Source: Ardenticatenia bacterium
Lineage (GTDB): Bacteria; Chloroflexota; Anaerolineae; 4572-78; NAK82
DNA length: 39,693 bases
Direction of reading: 5' to 3'
NCBI GenBank assembly: GCA_003130875.1
Contig: QEXY01000038.1
Location: 1-39,693, forward strand
In this document: positions 26,369 through 33,808 of the stretch, one piece after another
How positions within the stretch are numbered: position 1 is the first letter of the stretch
Layout: each line of letters opens with the position of its first letter
Position numbers and translations under genes: made by a program
Notes under the pieces: generated by a model
Database searches by the model: none
The model's input: the letters and a program-made list of their open reading frames with translations, nothing else
Told to the model about the DNA's origin: nothing

Positions 26369-27037
26369 ATGGCGCCCATCAGCGTCCTGGTGGCAGAGGA
26401 TCAAAAGATCCTCAGGGATACCTATGTCAACATCCTGAACGGGATGCCCGACATCCGGGTGGTCGGGGCAGTGGCGGATGGGGAAGCGGCCGTGGAAGCG
26501 GCGCAGCGCTTGCGACCGGATGTGGTGTTGCTCGACATTCAGATGCCCAAGCTGAACGGCATCCAGGCGGCAGAACGCATCCGCGCGTTTGCGCCGCGCA
26601 CCGGTCTGGTGCTTTTCTCCCATTATAGCGAACGCCAGTATGCCGAGGCATTTTTGCGCAGCGGCACTGCTGGTAAAGCGTATCTGCTCAAGACAAAGCT
26701 CAGCGAGCCAGAGGAGCTACATCGCGCGATCCAGGTGGTGGCCGAAGGCGGCGCCATCTTGGCGCCAGAGATTCAGGATGAGCTGATCCGCATTGCTTCC
26801 GCTTCGCCCGACTCGCACTTCAAAGAGCTCACCAGCCGTGAGATGGAAGTGCTCAGCCTGATGGCAGAAGGCTATACCAACATCAGCATTGCGCGCAAGC
26901 TGTGCATCAGCGAACGCACCGTGGAAAGCCACGTCAACAACATCTTCGGCAAGTTGGGGCTCACCGCCGAGGCAGAGCGCAATCCGCGGGTGATGGCTGT
27001 GCTTCTCTTCCTGCGGGTGGGTCAGCAGATCTCCTGA
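26369..27037 (+). CDS. NarL/FixJ-type DNA-binding response regulator
   Basis: A 222-aa two-component regulator. The receiver domain (1-120) has the acidic pair E10/D11, phospho-acceptor D56 in LLDIQMP, the switch Ser in VLFSHY and the conserved Lys in YLLKTKL. The LuxR-type helix-turn-helix at about 145-205 reads LTSREMEVLSLMAEGYTNISIARKLCISERTVESHVNNIFGKLGL. The ATG at 26369 has GGAGG 7 nt upstream. No sensor kinase is in the window, so it is an orphan locally. It is divergent from the ABC/MFS export operon, which is a plausible target, and 24 bp upstream of the XPB/Ssl2-like gene. Confidence 0.94.
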   Translation: MAPISVLVAEDQKILRDTYVNILNGMPDIRVVGAVADGEAAVEAAQRLRPDVVLLDIQMPKLNGIQAAERIRAFAPRTGLVLFSHYSERQYAEAFLRSGTAGKAYLLKTKLSEPEELHRAIQVVAEGGAILAPEIQDELIRIASASPDSHFKELTSREMEVLSLMAEGYTNISIARKLCISERTVESHVNNIFGKLGLTAEAERNPRVMAVLLFLRVGQQIS

Positions 27038-27061
27038 GCGCGCGACATAGCGGCGGCGGTG

Positions 27062-28756
27062 ATGAAGCGCACACTGCTCGCATCGCTGGTGGACTATGAT
27101 ATTGTCATGCTCAACGCGTTGGCAAGCATGCGCGGTGCTACCCTGGGCAGCCAGAATCCACTCCATGCCGCGCGCGAGCTGGCTGAGCAGCTGCTTGCGC
27201 CTACATCGCTGGCTCTCACCCTCGCCGAACTCTCCGGCGACGCGCGCGAAGCGCTGAGTGCCCTGCAACGCGCCGGCGGCTGGATGGAAAGCCCTCGCTT
27301 CACCCGCCGCTTCGGCACAGTGCGTCCCATGGGACCCGGCCGCATGCAGCGTGAACGGCCATGGGAGACGCCGGCAAACGCCACCGAGGCGCTGTATTAT
27401 CGTGGTTTGATCTTCCAGGGTTTCCACCGTGTGGACGAACACCTAGTGGAAGTCTTCTACATCCCACAGGATGTGTTGCCCTTGTTGCCCCCGCCGCCAC
27501 CTCCACCTGCCCCGCCCACATTGCCCACGCTGAGCCCCCCGGCACAGCGCCTCAGCGCTGCCACCGCCCTGGTGGAGGATGTCTTCAATCTACTGGTATA
27601 CGTATATCGCCATACCGTCCTCCTGGGAGGCGACGACCAGCCAAGCGCAGCACATCATAAGGCAATCCGTGCACGGCTGATGCCGTTGCTGCCTGCCGAA
27701 TCGCCTTACGGCTCAGAGGATGACCGCCTCACGTTCCTGTTGCACCTGTGTCGTACGGCCGGTTTGGTGGCCCGCCACCAAAACCACCTGGTACTCCGGC
27801 GCGAAAATGTGCGCCGCTGGTTGCAGAGCCCTCCGGCCGAGCGCTTTGCGATGCTGCAGGCTGCCTGGCGCGATGACGTCACCTGGCATGACCTGCGCTA
27901 TGTGCCCATCCTGAAGCTGCCCTCGCCGGACTGGCACAGCGATCCCTTGCCAGCACGCCGCATGGTGTTACGTGTGCTGGCACAATGTCTACCGGGAACA
28001 TGGCACCGCATAGACGACCTGGTTGCCGCGATCAAAGCGTACGAACCGGACTTCCAGCGTCCGGATGGAGATTATTCCGTCTGGTATCTGCGCGATCGCG
28101 ACAGTCGTCCACTATTGGGTTTCGAACATTGGGACGAGGTGGAAGGCGCGCTGATCCGCCATCTGGTCACACAACCGCTTTACTGGTTAGGTGTGGTCGA
28201 TCTGGGATGGGAGGGGACAGACAGGCCGCCGACCACCTTTTGCGTGACACATTGGGCGGCGACGCTGTTGGGGCAGGCACAGCCGCCGGAGAAATCCACT
28301 CCTGACGTGTCCGCGTTTGTTATCATGGAGGACTTCACCGTGCGCGTTGCACCGCATGCCCGTTTGGATGAACGCTTCCACCTGGCGCGCTTTGCCGAGC
28401 TGGTCAGGCGGGAAGATGCCGTGGCAGTCTACCGCCTGTCTCCCGACGGAGTTCGGCAGCTGGTGCGGCAGGGGGTACGGGCAGAGCAGATTGCGAACTT
28501 CCTGAGGCGCATCAGCGGCGGCCATGTGCCAGACCACGTGCTGGAGTCTCTGAGGCACTGGTGCAGAGGCAACACGGTACACCTGGAACGGGCGGTCGTG
28601 TTACACCTGGCCGATGCGGCGCAGCTGGCGCAACTGCGTCGCGATCCGGTCGTCCGGGCGTGGCTGGGGAAACAGATCGGCCCGACCAGCATATTGGTGC
28701 CCGCGGTGTATGAGGCACAGTTGCGCCGCTGGCTGCGCGAGCATGGATATCTGTAG
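27062..28756 (+). CDS. XPB/Ssl2-like helicase-associated domain protein (no helicase core)
   Basis: A 564-aa cytosolic protein. The N-terminal helical part contains LAELSGDAREALSALQRAGG and then MGPGRMQRERPW, a phrase I associate with Chloroflexota 'helicase-associated' proteins. A proline run (residues 143-149) forms a flexible linker. The C-terminal part (about 400-564) resembles the XPB/Ssl2 N-terminal domain, ending in GPTSILVPAVYEAQLRRWLREHGYL. No Walker motifs or helicase motifs exist, so it is not itself a helicase. Winged-helix-like repeats may be present. An ATG at 27062 and a GTG at 27059 are both possible, and the ribosome site is weak. The closeness to the response regulator suggests cotranscription. 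Its function is unknown. Confidence 0.68.
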   Translation: MKRTLLASLVDYDIVMLNALASMRGATLGSQNPLHAARELAEQLLAPTSLALTLAELSGDAREALSALQRAGGWMESPRFTRRFGTVRPMGPGRMQRERPWETPANATEALYYRGLIFQGFHRVDEHLVEVFYIPQDVLPLLPPPPPPPAPPTLPTLSPPAQRLSAATALVEDVFNLLVYVYRHTVLLGGDDQPSAAHHKAIRARLMPLLPAESPYGSEDDRLTFLLHLCRTAGLVARHQNHLVLRRENVRRWLQSPPAERFAMLQAAWRDDVTWHDLRYVPILKLPSPDWHSDPLPARRMVLRVLAQCLPGTWHRIDDLVAAIKAYEPDFQRPDGDYSVWYLRDRDSRPLLGFEHWDEVEGALIRHLVTQPLYWLGVVDLGWEGTDRPPTTFCVTHWAATLLGQAQPPEKSTPDVSAFVIMEDFTVRVAPHARLDERFHLARFAELVRREDAVAVYRLSPDGVRQLVRQGVRAEQIANFLRRISGGHVPDHVLESLRHWCRGNTVHLERAVVLHLADAAQLAQLRRDPVVRAWLGKQIGPTSILVPAVYEAQLRRWLREHGYL

Positions 28757-28765
28757 GGGGACAGA

Positions 28766-29323
28766 TCACTCCGCCACGTTCATGACCTCAAAGTAGGGGA
28801 ATGTCTCGAATGTGACCTCGCCTGGGCAGCCAATTTCGCCGCGGAATACCCGGATGTAGCCTTCAAAGGTTCTCAGGTTGTCAGGGTCGTACATCCGCGC
28901 GTTGGGTGGTGGCTGCCATTTGACATCGGCGACCATTTTGTCGCCCGCAGCATCGACAAAGTTTGTCCGGCGGTCCAGGCCTACATATCCCTGACACAGA
29001 GGAAGGGTTGCAGCGATCAGCCCATAACCGCGTATGTGCACCCGAAGATCGCGGAATGCCTCGGGATTCCCCACCACATCACCGATGGACACCAGTGTAA
29101 ACGTTGGCGTGCCGCTCGGTCGCAATGCCGGCGCTGCGGAAGTCAATGATATGGTCACGGGCGATGGGATGGCAAGCGTTTCAGCAGAATGGGGTAGCGC
29201 CGATGCAGAGGTCACCGGTTCGGTCGATTGGGGGGTCGTCGGTACCGGAGGGCGAGCACATCCGATAAGGAGGAAACAGATAACCGTTAAGGTCGCCACA
29301 AAGCCGATCGGTATGTTCCTCAT
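28766..29323 (-). CDS. Predicted lipoprotein of unknown function
   Basis: A 185-aa protein with a type II signal peptide: MRNIPIG, a hydrophobic core and the lipobox LLIGC (Cys at about residue 22), so it should be lipid-anchored outside the membrane. A Ser/Thr/Pro-rich linker of about 50 residues follows. A compact domain (about 75-185) begins TLVSIGDVVGNPEAFRDLRVHIRGYGL, which looks like an OB-fold-type strand pattern seen in bacterial lipoproteins of the tOB kind. Two or three cysteines lie in that domain. There is only a weak GGGGTG site before the ATG at 29323. It ends 9 bp from the stop of the convergent XPB/Ssl2-like gene. Confidence 0.78.
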   Translation of the reverse strand: MRNIPIGFVATLTVICFLLIGCARPPVPTTPQSTEPVTSASALPHSAETLAIPSPVTISLTSAAPALRPSGTPTFTLVSIGDVVGNPEAFRDLRVHIRGYGLIAATLPLCQGYVGLDRRTNFVDAAGDKMVADVKWQPPPNARMYDPDNLRTFEGYIRVFRGEIGCPGEVTFETFPYFEVMNVAE

Positions 29324-29340
29324 AGCTTTTTCACCCCACT

Positions 29341-29361
29341 ATGGTCATCTCGCGTGACCAT
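29341..29361. promoter_or_regulatory. Dyad symmetry upstream of the lipoprotein gene
   Basis: ATGGTCA-TCTCGCG-TGACCAT: 7-bp perfect arms with a 7-bp spacer, 18 bp before the lipoprotein ATG. Operator-like, but no promoter boxes could be placed around it. Confidence 0.35.
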
Positions 29362-29422
29362 CCCAGGCTGGATGAAAATACGGAGTGCAATTGTCGCGAT
29401 GGTCGTGGAGCGTCATGCATCG

Positions 29423-29460
29423 CTCCAGGGGATCATGCAGTGGGGCATAATCCCCTGGAG
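29423..29460. terminator. Strong hairpin between the secreted-protein and lipoprotein genes
   Basis: A perfect 11-bp stem, CTCCAGGGGAT (29423-29433) with ATCCCCTGGAG (29450-29460), and a 16-nt loop, 22 bp after the secreted-protein stop at 29482. It lacks a U-run on either strand, so it may stabilise the mRNA end or act with a factor instead of being a classic intrinsic terminator. Confidence 0.45.
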
Positions 29461-29481
29461 ATGCCACGTCGATGCCCACGC

Positions 29482-30453
29482 TCACTTGTACATTTTAATC
29501 GTCAGCACGACCGGGTCTTCCTGCTGCTCGTCGATTATGAAGTCCTCTGCAACGATGATCTGATATCCCTTGGCGGCCACCACCACGGTATAGGTGACGT
29601 TGCGTTCCAGCTCCTTCGGACAGGTGAATTGCCCACGAGTGTCCGTCTTCGCACCTGTGTAGACGTCCTCCTCGGCGAAATCCTTATCGGCCCATTCTTG
29701 CATTCCCACGCCGGGATTGAGCACGACAAACAGCGCGTCGGCAATGGGTTTCTTGGTCTTGCCGTCGATGATTTTACCCTGCACCGTCACCGTCTCAGCG
29801 ACGGGTTCTTCCTCTTCTTCGCCGAAGTCCCAGATGTCCTCAACGTCGCTGGGCTCCTCTTCGGTTACTTCTTCCTCCTCTGTGGCTTCTTCCTCTGTGG
29901 CTTCTTCGGTCTCGAGGGGCTCTATATCGTCCTTGGTGCCACCGCCGACAGTGATCTCACCTTTGCTGGCCAGCTTCTTGTTGATATACCATTCTACCTG
30001 CCAGTCTCCCTCCGGAAGCGGAGAGCCATCCTCGTAGCCGATGTACCACCAGAAGACACCGGACTTATTGTCGGGTGACTCCTTGTGGCTGTCGCTGAAC
30101 ACCGGCTCGGTGTCGAAACCACCATAGTAGTACACCACCCCGATGGTGGTGTTCTTGGGGATACAGTTGTACTCAAAACCGGAGGCGATCACCGTGGTGC
30201 CGGTGGGGTAACGCTTCACAATCTTATCTGGGTAGACATTGCCCTTCTTGTCGGTGGCGAACCAGAGGGCAGGATTGCTGATTTGCATCTTAGTGCATGC
30301 GGCTGCTTGTGGCAGCGCGTCGTTCCCGGCTGACTCGACATTGCCCGCCGCAGCGCGCCAGGCCGGCGTGCTGGCGAACGCGCCCAACACAGAGACCAGC
30401 ACCAAGACGAGGGTGCTCAATATGGAGAGAAACACTTTCATTTGCGTTTTCAT
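29482..30453 (-). CDS. Secreted protein with acidic linker and carboxypeptidase-regulatory-like C-terminal domain
   Basis: A 323-aa exported protein. The signal peptide covers about residues 1-28 (MKTQMKVFLSILSTL, hydrophobic core, AFAST). A first beta-rich domain (about 50-175) has paired cysteines and WYIGYEDGSPLPEGDWQVEWY, suggesting an Ig-like or C2-like sandwich. Then comes a very acidic linker with repeated TEEEA/TEEE units (about 185-225). The C-terminal domain (about 228-323) opens VTVQGKIIDGKTKKPIADALFVVL, typical of CarboxypepD_reg-like beta-sandwiches. It begins 19 bp after the PrsW-like gene ends, so the two are probably one operon. The ATG at 30453 has AAAGGA about 11 nt upstream; a second ATG at 30441 is possible. 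Confidence 0.8.
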   Translation of the reverse strand: MKTQMKVFLSILSTLVLVLVSVLGAFASTPAWRAAAGNVESAGNDALPQAAACTKMQISNPALWFATDKKGNVYPDKIVKRYPTGTTVIASGFEYNCIPKNTTIGVVYYYGGFDTEPVFSDSHKESPDNKSGVFWWYIGYEDGSPLPEGDWQVEWYINKKLASKGEITVGGGTKDDIEPLETEEATEEEATEEEEVTEEEPSDVEDIWDFGEEEEEPVAETVTVQGKIIDGKTKKPIADALFVVLNPGVGMQEWADKDFAEEDVYTGAKTDTRGQFTCPKELERNVTYTVVVAAKGYQIIVAEDFIIDEQQEDPVVLTIKMYK

Positions 30454-30472
30454 CTCGGTTTACGTCCTTTCC

Positions 30473-31900
30473 TCAAAACGTCAGCCGTTCCACAAACTGT
30501 TGGAACGACGGCTCCACATCGGGGAGGTTCTCCGGGGTGGTGAGCAAAGTGATGATGACGGCGCGATTGCCATCCACCACAATGTAATCCTCGCCCTCCA
30601 CCACGCGCGGCAAAGTTTTCAGCAGGGTCATCGGATCGACGTAGGCGAAACGCTGCCACAGTGCCGGCTTGCCGTTCAGGGTGACCTCCTTCGATTCCAG
30701 CACCTTATAGGCAGCAAAATCGCTGCCGCGCTGCACTGCCAGCGCAGCCACCACTTGCTGAGCGCCTTCTCCCGCTTGCAGCTCTATTGTCTGGATGGCG
30801 AATTCAGCGCCACTGCCCAACACATCCGCCACACGGAATACATCCCCCTCACGCGTCGCTACCCCGTAATGGTCGGGATAGACCCCCTTGAATCCGGCCA
30901 CCTCAAAGGAGGTGACACCACCGGTGACGGAAAGCCAGGTGATAATCCCCACAATGATAAGCACGACGAACAGGGCAATCGTGGCGAAGTTCGACCGACG
31001 ATCACCCACTGCGGCGTCCACCGCGGCGCGCCGCCCCTGCGCCTGGGTGCGCGCGATGTCCCGTTGGATGAGTAGTGCCACCACGACCGCCACGATCAAT
31101 GCCAGCGCGCCGGCCAGGAAGAGCCCGCTGACCGTCGGCAAGACGGCGCTCACCTGCCCCATAATGATGTCACCGGTCTCCAACCGGCTGCGCAGGATGG
31201 TGAACAAGCCGTTGAGCAGCGTAGCGAGGAGGAAACCGAGCGGCAACCACAGGACACGCTCGCGTTCCAGCTTGGCACGCCCCAGGAAGTAGCCCAGCAC
31301 ACCGGCGAAGGCGGCATGCGCCAGCGCCACCTCGGCGACGGTCACCTCGGCGCTACCCAGTGCTGCGCCCTCGCTTGCCAAGACGAACTGGATGTTCAAG
31401 GCGGTGGCGTATCCCAGGCCCGCTGCCGTACCGTAGACCATCCCATCGCTACGCTCATCAAACTCATCCGTGTCATAGATGAAAAGGCGCACGGCTACGT
31501 AAATCAGGAAGGTCTCGATCGCCCCCACCACAAAGATGGAGCCCAACACCAGGGACACCGAACTGCGATACAGCCAGTCCGAGACACGGAACAGCTGATC
31601 GGTCACTGGAATCCCGATTGCACCCGCCAGTGCCAATCCTACTAGAAAAATCTTGAACACTTCCTTCTTCGGTTCTGGCTCCAGCCGGTCCTGCACATAG
31701 AAGAAGATCAGCCACAACGCCGCCGGAACGAGCGCCAGCAGCACACCCACCACCAGCAAAGCCGTTCCGCTCAAGGTCGGCTGGAAGGCGCTCTCCAGCC
31801 CGATCACAATGCCCACAAACACCAGCACACCGACAACTGCCAGGATGGCCGATTGCCACCAGGCAGCTCGCTGCCTATCCACTACCTGTTGTGTGCTCAT
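30473..31900 (-). CDS. PrsW-like multi-pass membrane protein with degenerate protease motifs and a C-terminal extracytoplasmic domain
   Basis: A 475-aa protein. About eight hydrophobic segments (20-265) align in order with PrsW glutamic-type intramembrane proteases. The EExxK motif is replaced by E129-T130-F-L-I. The second motif (GxGFAxxEN) reads GLGYATALN, so its Glu is Leu168. Only the His motif AHAAFAGVLGYFLG (H195) remains intact. Loss of two of the usual acidic residues suggests a non-proteolytic relative. A further TM (about 318-340) leads to a C-terminal domain of some 130 residues outside the membrane, with strands such as VNGKPALWQRFAY-like. The ATG at 31900 has AAGGAGG 11 nt upstream and a promoter at 31991-32019; longer starts would precede the promoter. 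Confidence 0.75.
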   Translation of the reverse strand: MSTQQVVDRQRAAWWQSAILAVVGVLVFVGIVIGLESAFQPTLSGTALLVVGVLLALVPAALWLIFFYVQDRLEPEPKKEVFKIFLVGLALAGAIGIPVTDQLFRVSDWLYRSSVSLVLGSIFVVGAIETFLIYVAVRLFIYDTDEFDERSDGMVYGTAAGLGYATALNIQFVLASEGAALGSAEVTVAEVALAHAAFAGVLGYFLGRAKLERERVLWLPLGFLLATLLNGLFTILRSRLETGDIIMGQVSAVLPTVSGLFLAGALALIVAVVVALLIQRDIARTQAQGRRAAVDAAVGDRRSNFATIALFVVLIIVGIITWLSVTGGVTSFEVAGFKGVYPDHYGVATREGDVFRVADVLGSGAEFAIQTIELQAGEGAQQVVAALAVQRGSDFAAYKVLESKEVTLNGKPALWQRFAYVDPMTLLKTLPRVVEGEDYIVVDGNRAVIITLLTTPENLPDVEPSFQQFVERLTF

Positions 31901-31990
31901 TCTGCATTTTTCCTCCTTCAGGGTGACTGAGAAACTGGATGTACCGTAAACGTAGCAAGGGTGTGCAGCTGGCAGATGGAAATCACCACT

Positions 31991-32019
31991 ATTATAAATC
32001 ACTTTTTGGAAGTTGACAA
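31991..32019 (-). promoter_or_regulatory. Promoter of the PrsW-like / secreted-protein operon
   Basis: TTGTCA (32019-32014), a 17-bp spacer and TATAAT (31996-31991) on the minus strand. The start near 31984 leaves a leader of about 85 nt that includes an AAGGAGG ribosome site. Confidence 0.75.
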
Positions 32020-32088
32020 TAGGGATTTTGAAATTTTCAGAAATCTCACGTTTTGCAATTTTTGATAATTTTTTCGGGTGCTCTTCGA

Positions 32089-32118
32089 TTGACAAATTCA
32101 GCCTCCGAATGCTACACT
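32089..32118 (+). promoter_or_regulatory. Promoter of the SIS-domain gene
   Basis: TTGACA (32089-32094), an 18-bp spacer and TACACT (32113-32118). The -10 box is inside the perfect dyad TACAC-TTCG-GTGTA, so a repressor bound there would block initiation. Confidence 0.7.
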
Positions 32119-32148
32119 TCGGTGTACAGGAAGGGAACGATAGTTCCC
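32113..32148 (+). promoter_or_regulatory. Two adjacent perfect dyads overlapping and following the SIS promoter -10 box
   Basis: TACAC-TTCG-GTGTA (32113-32126) and GGGAAC-GATA-GTTCCC (32133-32148), separated by 6 bp. They may be operator half-sites in DNA or stable tetraloop hairpins at the 5' end of the transcript. Confidence 0.5.
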
Positions 32149-32187
32149 AACAGCCCCATGTTCCAACCCGAAAGGACACAGGACACC

Positions 32188-33228
32188 ATGGCAACACCTG
32201 GTAGTCACACCTACGCTGAGATCACCTCGCAGCCGGTTGCCTGGGCTGAGGCGGTGCACCAGGTCAGGGCGCAATCCTCTCGCCTGGCTGCGCTGGCGCC
32301 CTCATCTTACGCTCAAACTCTGTTCACGGGTTGCGGCAGCACGTACTACCTTTCGCTGGCTGCCGCGGCGTTGACGCAGGCGCTTACCGGGGCTGTGTGT
32401 CGCGCGTTGCCCGCCTCGGAGCTGCTCCTCTACCCCGATTCTGCCTATCCCGCTCGCGGCGCGCGCACGCTGCTGATCGCGGTGTCACGCTCGGGCAGCA
32501 CCACAGAGACACTGCGCGCAGTGGAACGCTTCCGCCAGGAAGGTCGGGGTGATGTGGTGGTGGTCTGCAACTACCCCGACGCGGCGCTGGTGGCCATGGG
32601 GGATGTGACCATCTTGCTCCCCGCCGGCCGTGAGGAGAGCGTCGCGCAGACGCGTTCGTTTGCTTCGATGTATGTCGCTTGCGTCGCCATGGCGGCCGTG
32701 TGGGGCAACGTGCCCGGCGCGCTGGACTCCCTCGAACGGCTGCCCCCCGTCGGTGAACGCCTGCTGGGCCAGTATGAGGCATTGGCCAGGCAATGGGGCG
32801 AGAACACGACGCTGAACCAAATCTTTTTCCTGGGCTCCGGGCCGCGCTACGGTCTGGCGTGTGAGGCAGCCCTGAAGATGAAAGAAATGTCCCTCACCGT
32901 GGTGGAACCGTTCCACTTCCTTGAGTTCCGCCACGGGCCGATGTCCATGGTCACACCTCAGACGCTGGTGGTGGGGTTGCTCTCCGACACGGCGCGGGCG
33001 CAGGAAGAGGCCGTGATGCAACAGATGGCCCATTTGGGTGCGCAGACGCTCACGCTGGGCGAGAATCGGACGGATGTCGCCTTCGACTCCGGCGTGCCGG
33101 AGCAGATGCGCGGTGTGCTCTACCTGCCGATATTGCAGCTGATGGCCTATTATCGCGCGCTCAGTAAGGGCTTGGATCCCGACCGGCCACACAACCTCTC
33201 CAAAGTGATCGAGCTGGATGTCCTCTAG
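32188..33228 (+). CDS. SIS-domain sugar-phosphate isomerase/deglycase-like protein (GlmS isomerase-half type)
   Basis: A 346-aa protein with two SIS domains, the fold that binds phosphosugars, and no glutaminase domain. SIS 1 (about 30-165) has FTGCGSTYYLSLAAA and the phosphosugar loop AVSRSGSTTETL. SIS 2 (about 195-340) has FLGSGPRYGLACEAALKMKEMS and then EFRHGPMSM, which matches the isomerase half of GlmS and its AgaS/FrlB/NagB-II relatives. It ends in the GlmS-like DxPxNLxKV(I)E tail (DRPHNLSKVIELDVL). The substrate may be an amino-sugar phosphate or a fructosamine phosphate. The ATG at 32188 is used (AAAGGA upstream); an in-frame ATG at 32158 would add ten residues. It overlaps mobB by 11 bp. 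Confidence 0.9.
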   Translation: MATPGSHTYAEITSQPVAWAEAVHQVRAQSSRLAALAPSSYAQTLFTGCGSTYYLSLAAAALTQALTGAVCRALPASELLLYPDSAYPARGARTLLIAVSRSGSTTETLRAVERFRQEGRGDVVVVCNYPDAALVAMGDVTILLPAGREESVAQTRSFASMYVACVAMAAVWGNVPGALDSLERLPPVGERLLGQYEALARQWGENTTLNQIFFLGSGPRYGLACEAALKMKEMSLTVVEPFHFLEFRHGPMSMVTPQTLVVGLLSDTARAQEEAVMQQMAHLGAQTLTLGENRTDVAFDSGVPEQMRGVLYLPILQLMAYYRALSKGLDPDRPHNLSKVIELDVL

Positions 33229-33787
33229 CGTCGCCAAGGGGCCGGCGGTGGTGTGCTTCGTCGCCCGCAGCGGCACCGGCAAGACCACCCTCTTGGAGAA
33301 GCTGATCCCCCGTCTCAAGGCACGGGGGTTGCGCGTGGGCGTGCTCAAGCATCATGCCCATGCCACCGCCTTCGATGTCCCCGGCAAGGACAGTTACCGC
33401 ATGGCACAGGCGGGCGCCGACATCGTGATGGGGGCATGTGCCGCTCAGGTGGCCATCTTCTATCCCGCGGAGGGACCGCCAGACCTCGAAGCGCTGATCG
33501 CGCGCCATCTCCAGCAGGTGGATCTGGTACTGGTAGAGGGCTACAAAGAAAGCTCTCACCCTAAGATCGAAGTGTGTCGAGCTGCCCACGCGCTGCGCGA
33601 TGCCCACGGCGTACCCCAATTGATGGCCCGGCCTGAGGAGCTGCTCGCCGTCGTCAGCGACTGCGCGCTGGATGTGCCGGTGCCCCACTTCGATCTGAAC
33701 GACGTCGATCGCCTGGCGGAATTTCTCCACCGCTGGATGCAACGGCGAGCCGATGCAGGTGAAATGGCGCGCGGGCGAGGGGTTTAA
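33218..33787 (+). CDS. mobB: Molybdopterin-guanine dinucleotide biosynthesis protein MobB
   Basis: A 189-aa P-loop GTPase-like protein that assists MobA in attaching GMP to molybdopterin. The P-loop is ARSGTGKTTLLEKLI, followed by VGVLKHHAH and DSYRMAQAGAD. The typical VEGYKESSHPKIEV motif comes later. All are MobB signatures. The ATG at 33218 lies inside the end of the SIS gene, so translation is probably coupled. No mobA, moeA or molybdoenzyme is in the window. It ends 21 bp from the stop of the convergent alpha-2-macroglobulin gene. Confidence 0.94.
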   Translation: MSSSVAKGPAVVCFVARSGTGKTTLLEKLIPRLKARGLRVGVLKHHAHATAFDVPGKDSYRMAQAGADIVMGACAAQVAIFYPAEGPPDLEALIARHLQQVDLVLVEGYKESSHPKIEVCRAAHALRDAHGVPQLMARPEELLAVVSDCALDVPVPHFDLNDVDRLAEFLHRWMQRRADAGEMARGRGV

Positions 33788-33808
33788 CCACCCTGCCCGC
33801 GCACACGC

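Larger units (their letters stand above)
31901..32187. other. AT-rich divergent promoter region
   Basis: 287 bp separating the PrsW-like operon from the SIS gene. It is distinctly AT-rich (many T-runs at 32000-32080) in a GC-rich setting. It contains back-to-back promoters (31991-32019 minus and 32089-32118 plus), two hairpin or operator-like dyads (32113-32126 and 32133-32148) and a short TGAAA-T-TTTCA dyad (32029-32039). Confidence 0.7.
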
